64,000 nucleotides of DNA from Prochilodus magdalenae (taxonomy: Eukaryota > Chordata > Actinopteri > Characiformes > Prochilodontidae), in the NCBI GenBank assembly GCA_024036415.1, contig JAMWET010006759.1:109399-173398 (forward strand). Reading direction: 5' to 3'. Below, one piece after another: positions 32,843 through 45,367 of this stretch. How positions within the stretch are numbered: position 1 is the first letter of the stretch; each line of letters begins with the position of its first letter. The translations under genes and the position numbers were made by a program. Below the pieces are notes generated by a model, which saw nothing but the letters and a program-made list of their open reading frames with translations, had not been told where the DNA came from and did not search any database.

Positions 32843-35800
32843 CTGCCAAACACACAATACGAACAGCACTTGGACACCTGCGTCTTACTAGAGCGTTTCT
32901 CAGCCCGGTCCAGGGGGTGGAACCGATGGCCCTACATTCTTCCAACACGTAATATCGTGGAACCACCTGGTCTACACCGAGACACACCATCTTAGAGTGA
33001 GATTTCAGGCACTACAGCCAAAATGTGCACTAGTGAGAGGAAAACGGACAAAGGAACATGTTCCAGTGAGAGGAACTCTTAATGCTTTAGCAGACCAAGA
33101 GACTCTGGACCATTCCGTGCTCCCAATTTTGTGGGGACAGTTCGGGGACGGCCCCTTCCTGTTCCAACATGGCTGCACACCAGTGCACAAAGCAAGCTCC
33201 ATAAAGACATGGATGAGCGAGTCTGGTGTGGAGGAACTGGACTGGCCTGCACAGAGTCCTGACCTCAACCCGATAGAACACCTTTGGGATGAATTAGAGC
33301 GTTGACTGCGAGCCAGGCCTTCTCGTCCAACATCAGTGTCTGACCTCACGAATGCCCATCTGGAAGAACGGTCCAAATATTCCATAACCACATTCCTATA
33401 ACTCGTGGAAAGTATTCCCAGAAGAGTTGAAGCTGTTATAGCTGTAAAGGGTGGGCCGACATCATATCAAACCCTATGGATTAAGAATGGGATGCCACTA
33501 GAGTCCATCTGCAGTTGGTGTAGCTCAGCCGATAACACCGCTACCCACCAGCGAGCCACCACCACATGTGGGAGACTGGTGTTCGAATCCCGGTCTGGGT
33601 GACTATGCTGTGCTACACCAATTAGAGTCCTTGGGCAAGACTCCTAACACTACACTGGCCACTGGCAACACTACATTGGCGTGTCCTATCCATGGCCTTG
33701 CCCTGCTGTTTGGGTCCGATGCATGATGAGGCAGTGTAGTAGGAATGTAGGATTGGTGCAATGCCACTCTTTCTTTTCCACAGCCAACAACATGACACTG
33801 TACAGCGGTTTGTTACAGGACAGGCTCGGATTGGCTCTCTTTATTCTCCCTACAATATCCTGTCTCTGCAGATATCAGCCCCATAGCGGGTCTCAGATTG
33901 CTATTTGGTACCATCTCTAGTAGGCCCTATGAGAACGCCTATTTCCTGACAGTGAGGGATGAAAGACTTTCATCTCTGGCCTTCGGGGTTGCTCTGACCC
34001 GGTCTCCCTGGAGAAATCACCTTGGCCTCCTGTTTACTGTTGCCCAGACATTTGGCAAGCCAACATGCAGACAACAGAGATGCTGCCCACCATGACTTTG
34101 ATGAGGTTTTGGATTCCGCCTCCCTGGCAGCTTGGGTCTTTTGCCGAAAACCTGATGACTGCACCATTTTCAATTACATTACAGGCCTCCAAGCCTTGAT
34201 GGACCATATGCGTCCTCCCGTTCTTGCTTATACCTTCTTGCCAAACTGGCCTCCGGTAAGTGACACATTATTATGGTGGAAAGCGGGGCCGCAGAGGAAT
34301 GTTCCTGAGCGGAGAAACGCACCACAGAAAAAGCCCCGTGGCACATACTAGGACATAAATCGTGTAATGAGGTGGGGTGAAGGTATGAGTGTGGCCTCTG
34401 GCTGTGGCAGAGTGGGAATTGGAGAGCAGAGGGGCGGTCTGGACCTGTTTTCTTACCTTGAGGCGGCTGTTCCAGGGATCACCTCGTAGACGTACACTCC
34501 TGAACTCACATCTGGGAAATCACTTTCCCTCTCCCGCAGCTCTCTGATTAGACTGGAGGGAGAGAATAGGATATTAAAAAAACCTAAGGAAACATGCTAA
34601 CTCGGTTTGAAACCAGCGAAGGAAGCAGGAGCTTTAGTTAGCATAATCTCATTTGAGCAATGCTAACGGGCACCATGTACAAAAGACTTGAATTTCATGC
34701 TAAGAGTCTTTCTTCTTATTTCTTTCTCGTTACACTTTTTCTTAAATTCAACTCCAACTAGCATGTAGCATGTCGTTGGTTTATACGTCAACAGGGAACT
34801 TACAATTTTAGTTTTTAATCTGTTTGTATGTACTAATATTCTTCAACTACAATTTCCAGTATTGTACGCCCATTGGAAATCCCTACAGTATAAACCAATG
34901 CTAGCGGTTAGCCTAGTCACAGATCTCTAGGCTAATGAATACAACAAAGCTAGCTTCAGTATAACTTTTACCTCAGTCAAAAAAAGAAGGTTCCTCAAGA
35001 CAACAGCAGTTCTGTCTTCGTTCAGTGCAAAACAAACACCAGAGACAAATGTCCAATCCTTTTCAACCAGAGAAAAGAGATTCTACTGATGTAGGGAGGC
35101 TACATAGCCAGCTAACTTGCTAATCTAAGAACCTTAGCCTTTAGCTTGTTGTCTTCCTCATCTGATGTGCCTGTTTGGTCTAATCTGTTCTCATCATTGT
35201 TGTGAAGATATGACTAGCTGTAGCAAAGTTAGCTAACACCCATAAAAACCAAGTTGTAATTTTCCAAATTCCCTCGCACCTTGAAGATACATCTTCCGAT
35301 GGAGACTTTCCTCATTTTAAAACTGGAAGAGCCCACTCAAGAGCCCACTAGAAGGGAAGTAGAGAGGTTTAAAATAGGTGAGGTCACTGTACAATTTTAG
35401 ATTTTGCCTCTCATCGTGTGTGTTTAGCAGTAGGGCTAAAAAAGCGGTTGGTTGTCTGTAGCTATGATAGCAGTGGGTTAACAGAAACACATGACCAGTC
35501 ATAAAATATATGCCAGGTTTGATTTGAATGTGCGTTGAAAATGAGTTTTAAGCTCCTTATAATGAATATACGGAATAAATAGCTTATATAAACACACCCG
35601 GGACACCGCCTGTTTCACTTGGTACCGTCTGGCGAGTGGTACAGGGCCATCCGTAGAAAAGCTAAAAAGCACAGCACCTCCCTGACTGACTGATTACTAC
35701 CTCTGGACTACACCAGGTTCACTCTGCACAGCTATGCACATGGATGTACAGTGACCTCATGCTATACATTATTATCCATAGTGTAATTCTACCTCCATAT

Positions 35801-36155
35801 ACTGTCAACTTGTACATCCTGTATGTCACTTTACACATTCATAACTTATTTATTTATATGAAATTGTTACAGTAGGTCTGCACTTTAACTCAAACCTGTA
35901 CACTTGAACATCCAGCTGGGTTTTAATTTTGTTCTTATTTATCTATATTTATTTATCTACACTGAACATCTGTACAAAGCAATTTGGCTGTTACTGAACA
36001 TTAAGCTGCTATTCTCCCACCTGCACTGTACACTTTATATATTCATACTGTTTAAACCACATACTTACTCATACTGCGCTACTCTTTGCACATGTCCTGT
36101 ACACATACTGTACTGTACTGTACTGTTTGCAGTCTGTTACTGTCTTTGCACTACA

Positions 36156-36204
<49 letters not shown>

Positions 36205-39200
36205 TTCTTCAACTGCACTGGAGAACGAGCCTGACCATGTTTCGTTATACTGTACAACCCTGTATTGGTATAATGACAATAAAGCTGAATTTAATTGAAT
36301 TGAATTCCCATTCTCCCATTGAGTCCATATGTAAATATCATAACTCTCTTTATTGTCTAGTACTGCTCATTTTACTGTTTATAGTTTCTTCTTGGAGAGT
36401 GTCCCATTACATTTCATTCTATGCTAGTACAATGACAATATAAGGATTGTATTCTATTCTATTCTATTCTATTCTATCAGTAGCATATCGTCACTGTCCA
36501 AAGAAAAACAGGTATCTCCAAAATGGCAACTTTACAGCAGAGACCAAAAACCTTATTTAATTTGAATGGAAGTCAATGGAACCAGACGTCTTTCCAAAGC
36601 AGTTTTGGGCCATTTCTGTTGGGCCATCCTTCATGAAATCTCCACACAGTGTAAACAGCAGCTCATGTGATCAAATGAGGCATAAAAGTAAAAATCAACA
36701 AAAACAAAGATATGTGTTTTTCTCTGGACAGCGGCGATATGATTTATACAATAAGCTACTCCTATGGTTTCTATACAATGAGCATCATATCCCTGCTGAT
36801 GGCTCCTGATGGGTTCATATTGCACTGTAAGGGCTCTAATGGTTTATCAGGTGTTCTGGGACCAATGTTCAGTTTCCTAGTGGGATCTAAAGGTGTCCTA
36901 CAAGAAACTAGTGGTCTCTCATGGTACCCATTGAACCATTAGAAGGCTAACCCTCATCAGGATGGTTGTAATGGTCTGTTTGCCCCAGAGGAGATAAGAA
37001 ACAAACAGCTTACTAATATTTTAGCTGGAAAATCATGCATATTCCAAAAGCAGGGTGAACTCACGCTGGGGTCAGCTGAAACATCCTCACTCCTATGTAT
37101 CTTTTTTTGGGCTGTGTCCTTCCTGCAGTCAGACCACGAAACAAAGACTAATTTAGTCAATCAGGCCGGAACGAGGGGACGGACGGCCTTTGAATAATGC
37201 AACCGAAAGGCCGAACAAACCTTTCCTTTGTCTTTCGTAGGAGTCCGCGAGGAATTGACGTATCCGGTCCGAGGGAATTGCAAATGATATTCCCGCTGTG
37301 ACCTTCAAAGTGTTTATGCCGATGACATCTCCATCCTTGAAACGGAAAACAGAGAGTGTAGCAGCCACATAGCCATGAACATGAATGAACAATGAACAGC
37401 CTAGCCTTGAAAAGTGCAGAGGAGGCCCCGGTTGGAATCGTTCAGGGTTTTTTCCTTTGAGGACTTGAGCACAGTTTAGGCTGGATTCTGGAAAGTATTC
37501 CGTTTTTTTTTTATAAGTGATGATCGATGATCTGTTGCATCGGGCACAATGGTTTTATATTTATAGAAGCGACTGCAGCATGAAAAATGCACTTCATTAT
37601 GTTTGTGTTGCTCATTCCTTAGTTTGGACTTTCCAGGCCATTAACTGGAATTACTGCAAGCACATGCGGAGTGCTCCACCAGTATTCAGTATTCCACCAT
37701 ATTTACTTATGCTGTAAACAAGATGTAAACTATTTTATTCTGGATTTGATGTTCTGTTCTTGAGACACCTACCAAGTCTCAGTGGCAGTGGTGGGAACCA
37801 GAGGTCTAACAGCTCCCTCACGGAAACCTATAGCTTTATTTAGTCAGGAATATGATGCCTGATGTGTAAAAGTTTGGCTTATGATTGTTTTAAGAGAGCA
37901 TTTTTGACTTAAATATCTTTTTTATATGCAAAGTGGCTTTTGCAACTGGCTTTTAACTCACTCACTCACATTTAACAGCAGAAAACCAACCACAAGGGGG
38001 AGCTATTAGCACTGACTAATTAAAAAACTGACTAGCCATCGAATAAAGATTCATGTAATGACTTGCATTGCTTTTGTTGCATAAGCTTCGGTTTATTGAT
38101 TCCTGTTGCATCTCCTGCTGGTCTCTTTCTGTACGAGCTCTCATCTCCTTCTCGGCCCAGCTCTATCTCTCCACTATCATGATACTTCATGAGGTCATTT
38201 TCTGACTTCACAAATGGGCACAAATTCCCACAGAATCTTGTGGACAGCCTTCCCAGAAGAGTGGAAGCTGTTATAGCTGTAAAGAGACCCAACAGTTTTG
38301 CAATGGGATGTCCATTAAGCTTCTATGAAGGTGTCCTCATACTTTTGGCCATATAGTGTTGCCTATAGGAATTACAGTGGGCGATAAGTTGTGTTGAGTC
38401 TACCACTGTCCATATTGCCGCAAAATGAACGATGTCCATTATGGCCACAAACGACAGATGGACATCAGAGCTTGATGATGCCGCTCAGACATATAGCTGC
38501 TGCTCGGAATTTACAACAGCCTTTCGGAATTCGCTCCGCTCGGCTCTAAAAGCAAAGTTTGTCGGCCGTTATTGCGGAACTCGTAACTTCCGAAGCTGGG
38601 GCCGCTTCAGCCTTGGTGTGTTTATCATTCCAGTGCCCTGATGATCTTTTTCATAGTCAACCCCGGCGCTTTTACATATCTCCCTCACCCCCCAACGTCC
38701 TGCGTCCTTTTCCCTCCCTATAAACGAAAGTACTTTTTTATTGCGGATTGCAGGGAAAGCTGGATTGAAGGGCTAGCCTGAGGCGCAGTCAGGGGCACGT
38801 GTTGTTTTCACCCTCTCAGGATCAATAGGAGAATATAAAGCACTGCAGATCATTTATCCAGGGCAAGACTCCAGAAGAAAGAGGACATAAAACAACAGAG
38901 GATGGAAAGAGAAAGACAGAAAGAGAGAGAGAGAGAGCTCTGAGGCCCAGCCATGTGTGCTGAGCAAATAAAAACAAGAGCTATGACCTTGGGCGCTCTT
39001 TTTTAACCAAAGCGAATAGAGACGTACAAAAGACAAGGCCTGGAGAGGGCGAGAGTGGGGCATCGCCTTGAGCGAATAAATGAGAATGAAAAGAGAGAGC
39101 ATGAACACTCTTACCAAGTTAACAAGTGGCCCTCCCGAGTTGCCGTACTGCAAGAAAGAGACATTGAATTCGATTTAGTGCTCTATGCCACCCACACAAC

Positions 39201-42200
39201 ACGGAGACAGAGACGTGCATTCATAAGCAAGGACACAGACACTTTCAGATGCTTAGCTGTGAACCCTGGATAAGGAAACGTAAGTGCTTTAGTTCAGGAG
39301 AGCTCAACACGCTAACAGTTCCCTCATTATCACTTGGCTAACTTCTGGTGTTCATGGCTAAAGACTTCAGGCTCTTTCACACCCTATATGCTCTATATGC
39401 TACTGTACAATTTGGGTTGGGATTAGCTTTCATTCGTTGGTAGCGGCATTAGCATTGTGTGTGTCGGTCAGTAGTAACACCTTAAACCTGGAGCCCCAGG
39501 TTTCTACGCTTGTGGCTGTGTCTTAAAGTCAGGTTTAGAATACACTATATTGCCAAAAGTCACCCCCCCCTCCAAATCACTGAATTCAGGTGTTCCAAAC
39601 ACTTCCATGGCCACAGGTGTATAAAACCAAGCACCTAGACATGCAGACTGCTCCTACAGATATTAGTGAGAGAACGGGTCGCTCTCAGGAGCTCAGTGAA
39701 TCCCTGTGGTACCGTGATAGGATGCAACAAGTCCAGTCGTGGAATTCCCTCCCTCCTAAATATTCCACAGTCCACTGAGAGTGGGATTATAGCACAGTGG
39801 TAGTGATTGGGAACGACAGCACAAAGTGGTATTCCATGTAAACTGACAGAGCGGGGTTAGCTGATGCTGAGGGTCATAGTGCACAAAGGTTGGCGACTTC
39901 CTGCAGAGTCAATCACTACAGACCTCCGGACTTCATGTGGCCTTCAGATCAGCTCAGGAACAGTGTGTAGAGCTTCATGGAATGGGTTTCCATGGCCGAG
40001 CAGCTGCATCTAATTCCCATGCCTCCTTAAATCATGGCCACGTATTGTATCTGTGATGTAGGGATGTCGCCAGTGGAGCTCCATATTTAGAGTTTTATGG
40101 AAGCGTACGGTCATACGGGTCTACCAGCAGTGGCTAAAATCAGAATCTACAGGGAATTCTCCTCGGGATTGTGCCAGGGAAGGCATCCACCAAATCTGGC
40201 TCAACTGCGAGAAACTTGTCCAGTCCACCCCCAATCCAATCCCAGCTGTGAAGGTTTTACTCGCTTCAGTTTCAGGCACAGGTGGCTAATCATTTTGTCC
40301 GGTGAGCTTATTTACACTTCAGACACCCAACCACATTATTTACTAGCTAACTACGTCAGCTCTGTCCCCTCTAAGACCTCCTCCTGTAGGCTTTGGAAGA
40401 CTTAGCTTACGTTGATGATGGCATCTGTCTGGATGTACTCCATGTCTGAGTTATGGAGGCCAAGCTCGTGGCCACCTCTTTGAGTGGTGCTGATGATGCC
40501 CGTGGTCACTGTGTTCTGCAGGGAGAATGGGCTGCCTACAGCGACCACAAACTCACCAGGCCGCAAGTCGGAGGAGCGACCCAGCATCAGGACGGGGAGG
40601 GACTCCTGCGGCCAGAAAGAGAGAGAGGGAATAGAATATTAGAGAGGGACAGACAGATATGGTACTTCCTTCTTCACTTTAGGTGGTATCATTACCCCCC
40701 AAAACTGGGCTTTGAAAGGGCCGCAAGTCTCTTAATACCTGAAATCATAATAACACCTGACAAGGCTTGAAAAGCTCCCTGCTGTGTGGTAGAAAGTAAA
40801 CGCTGCACCCAGTCGAGCTCTGAACCTGCCTCTGCCTGCCTCGCCTCCTGGCCCGTGCCTGAATGGGGTGCGTTTTTACTGCGAGGGGAATGACAGTCTC
40901 GTTTAATTACCTACTCTCCTCAGGCATGACGCCCTGCTCCATCCCTGCCTTCCCCCTGTAGGCGGCCTGCGTATCGCAACATCAGATGCAGACCATCTGC
41001 CTCCACACCACAATTCGGCCCATCTAGTGTAGAGTCAGATGGTCGTGTGCACAGCAAGGGGCTGAGTTAGTGTTATTGCCTGGACTGGCACTTGGTTTAG
41101 GCTGCTTCCCTGCTCTAGGTTGAGGTGGAGGATTGGCTGGAGTGGTGCCTAGCTACCACCTTAGTTGTGGCTACAATTGAATGATTGTGTTCCCACACCT
41201 TAATAAGTTGTGGCTACAATATAGTGAACTTGGTCCTGTATCTCTGAAAAACATTACCATGGCGTGTTTATCTGGTTCCCACAACATAATAAGTCATGGC
41301 CACCACTTGATTATCATGTTTCCATACCTTGGCTTCCTAAGTAATCTCATTCCCACACTTTGGCGACAACCTAATTATCTTGTTCTCACATGTTAGAAAA
41401 TTTGTGGCTATGATTTAGCCGCCTTGCTTTACTACGTCTTGGCTACGTCATAGCCAGCCATCTAAGAAAACGGCAGCCGGCCTAGTTGCATGGTTAGGGG
41501 CAGAGTTAGCATGACCGCTAGTCACAACACTTACACATGTACTGCTGTGCATGAATGAATGGTGTTAATAGTCAACTCCTTGTTTCCTTGGTCTATAGAT
41601 GTCCATGTCTACGGTGATACCCTGAGACGTTTTGATTGATTGCGCTGTGCCAACAGAACCATAGGGGGCGATATGGCTTCAGTGATCGTCAATCCAGAAC
41701 TGATGCCCAATAGAAAGTGGTCCAATCAGGACATTTTACTCTGATATCTAGGTAGATACAGCCTAGCGAGCGCTCCCATTGGTTAGGACTAAGGCCTTAG
41801 ATGAACTACCAGTATAGGTCATGGCAAAAAAGCTCACTCAGGGCCCTCTGGAAGTTCTAGATACATCACCAGGTATCATTTCACTTCCCACAGCCCTGCC
41901 TATTAGCTCTCTTTCAGTGATGATCTGTTTTCTAAGGCCAGAAAGCTCTATGCTTATCATCAGCTCTACTTACAGAGGCACTGGGAGCTGTAACAGATGT
42001 GTTTGCCATCGCGGTTAGACACCGAAACAAGCTGTAACCGTGAATTCATAAGAGCAGAACTGAGCAAGTCTGGGGACAAATTGACCGTGTCAAGAAAGGC
42101 AATCTAATTTCGGGCGGCGAAGGCCCTCGTCAACACGCTTCTGGAATATCCGCCGGACTCCCTCAAGATCCATTCGCTTCCAGATGCTTTGATGTTGCTC

Positions 42201-45200
42201 AGAGATGGCAAGGCAGCAGACCGTGGCAATGAAACAAAGTGGCGCGACGGAACCCGCCAAGCGTGGAACTGAGCAGCAAATGCTTAATGAGCAGTTCGAC
42301 ACAGAGCCTGGGTAAACATTTTCATTCCTGGCTGAACCGACAGCCGGTTGAGAAGCAGGACGCTAACGAGTACCTGGCGAGATGAGGTGAACGTACCTCC
42401 GAGTCGATCTTAATCAGAGCGATGTCTAGTTTCTGATCCACGTCTTTCACCGTGGCGTCATAGTGGACCCCGCTGTTCAGCTCCACTTTGATGCGCTGCT
42501 TGTTGGACAGCACATGTGCATTGGTGACTATCCAGCCGTCTTCGGATACGATGAACCCAGAGCCGCTGGACACGGGCACTTCTTGGTCGCCGTATGGCAG
42601 TCTGAGGAAACGTGTTGGCTTAATGTACAGGAGTTATACCTTCAATACTATTTAGAAAAATAAATTCAGCGTAGTGTATAACAGTGTATAACAACAACGT
42701 GTGTCCATTTTTGACAAATGGACAAATAGAAAGGAACGGTCATTGCTATTTTGAGTATGTCTTTTCACTGTCCTCGTAAGTTACCATTGTGTTGGCATGC
42801 GCAATTATCCTCACCTTCTGAACAGCTCCAGGTGAACGACTGCAGGGGCGATCTTGTCTACTACGTCTGCGATGAAGTTGAATTTGTAGCGCATGCTGCC
42901 AGGGTTCTGAGAGCCTGTCGAGGAACAGGAGCAAAGTCTGAGGATGAATGATGACTCCGGAAAACAGAGCTATGCCCCAAACCAACATTTGAAAGTTTGG
43001 GAACTCAACAGCTATGACGCTACTCGGAAAGTGTGTCACATGTGTGAGACGAAGGAACTAGTGTAGGCCTTCTTCCTACACACCATCACTTACTGTGGAC
43101 TGAATACCATTTGATGTTATTCATGCTTTCAAAGCTGCACTATGTGGTATTTGGAGACCTCTCTGGTGGAAATGTGTAATTGCATGCAACATGTGGAGGA
43201 ACCTTTAATATCATGGGTTGTGCTTGGCCCTCTTCCCCGAGTGGATGAATCCAATGAGTGAAAGAGAGTTCAAAGAGAAAAACTTGTTAAAGGACGTGTC
43301 CTCTGAGGATGTGATTGGCCAACTATTGCAATCACACTTCATCAGTTGGTTTTGCATTTGACATGCAAATATTGAGCCAGAACTTTAAACTTTAAAATGG
43401 ATTTACTTCTAAAAGGTCAGCGAAGAGCATGGCGATCAGTTCAGCCTTCATCCTGTCACATGGACAGCTTTGAACGAAGGCCTTAATAAATAAAGACGTA
43501 TGATTTGGTCGTACAAAACCCTCAACACCTCACCTCTGAAATGACTAATCCAGACTTCAGCTGTTTTTGAACACTAAACCTGGTTATAGGCTATGGCTAA
43601 TTATGACCATGAGTATCTAGAACGTTCAATTGGACTCACGGGATGTTCTTGTTTTTGGTCCCACTGGTCCCACTCTTTGCAAATTAAATTTTGAGTCCAC
43701 TGTTGGTTCCTAATTAAGTTGGTTGTTAATCTAATGTGTCTTAGTGGGCTGCATCTACCTGTAAAAAAGAACCCCAGCCTGGATTGTTTTCCGCTGGACC
43801 CTTTGAACCTTTTTGTTTTCAAGCAAAACGTTCTATTGAAATAAGAGTATTAATACAACACCTGCAGAGTTTAAATACAAGATATATGATGAGTCTACTA
43901 AATAAAAAGGAAGTACAATTTTGTCTAAGTCCAAATAAAAACAAGCATCTCCAAAATGGCAACTTTACAGGAGAAGCTTTAATGGAAGTCAATGGAACCA
44001 GACGTCTTTCCAAGCAGTTTTGGGCCATTTCTGTTGGTCCATTCATCATGAAGTTTCCCCACAGTGTAAACAGCAGCTGTTGTTTTCATACAGAGCATTT
44101 ACAGAACAGTATTAGTTTATGTCCCAGGAACATAGGACCTTCTCTGAAATCCTAGAAGGCCCTGACGGTTCCTTACTTCTCAGGCCATATAACCCAGTTT
44201 GGGAATATTCCCAATAATGCCACAACCAGGCCACAGTCAGGGTTTTCTAGACTCTACCAACCGAGAACATACTCTATGGTACAGCAGGGATGCTGCTTAA
44301 AAGTTTTTGTTGTTTACAGCCATGAAACTTGGCCTGCATGCAGAACCTCCTCACGGTTGGGGTTTGTAACACACTTTTGTTCAAGGTGAGCAGGTTCCAA
44401 AACCCATCAGGATCTCTTCCAAACTTTCCTGCTAGGAACTTTAGCAACTGCGCAAACAGGTACCGCATAATCTTCACCGCTCTGCCAAGCTCCAGCCTCG
44501 TCAGGTGACCTCCTCAGTTAGCTTTAATTCGATGCTTACTTCCTGGAAAGGTTTCCACAGTGATGTTCATGGTTTTGGTCAAAATCCACAGGCATGCTTA
44601 ATAGCCTGGCCGGAATGCCGTTCAGCTTCCAGGTGTATCCAGACCCAACCTGAAACCAATATCAGGGAAGATGCCACATGCCATCAGAAGCTGGACCTAT
44701 AAACCATCAACAGAGAGCTTTTCTTTTTCCCCCCTACCCAGACCGAAAAATAAACTAACATGTGCTCACAAGCCACGTATCGGAGCGTGGCCGCGCCCCC
44801 TGGGCGTCCGGGCCCCGGCTCGCCTGCTCTATGCGAGATAGCCTGTCAGAGGTGTTTTTGCTGCGCTAAATTGATGCGGGTCGCTTAGATTGCCACAGCT
44901 GACGGCGGCCTCGTCTCCGCGGGAGAGAGCGCTGGGCTGCAGGCGGGCGCCGGCCTCCCCAGAGTGAACCGTGGCAGGTAAACAGTATCAGAAATGTCTG
45001 ATGGGTTCTCATAAGAGGGAGAAAGGAGAAATTGGAGCATGGCTAACATACGACGTTGCCCAAATTCGTGTCCAAGGGCTTCTGCAAACAGTCCATTATG
45101 GTGGTGTACACTATAGACTCTACCAAGGTCTGGAAGCCAAGAGATTATGAACAGGTATCTCATTCAGGTGTTCAGGTTCACCTGCCCTCCAGACATGCAT

Positions 45201-45320
45201 GTGGCCTTGAACCTCTTATTAAGCCCTGGTTATATGATTGTAAGTCTTCAGCTGTTGATGCAACTGAGAACCTTGGTTGGACGTCATGAAGACTTACACA
45301 GTAGACTTACATACACAACG

Positions 45321-45367
<47 letters not shown>

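Noticed and set aside
32997..33305. Intact transposase gene
   Set aside because: Only the C-terminal half is present and it stops inside the WDELERR region; it is a Tc1 remnant.
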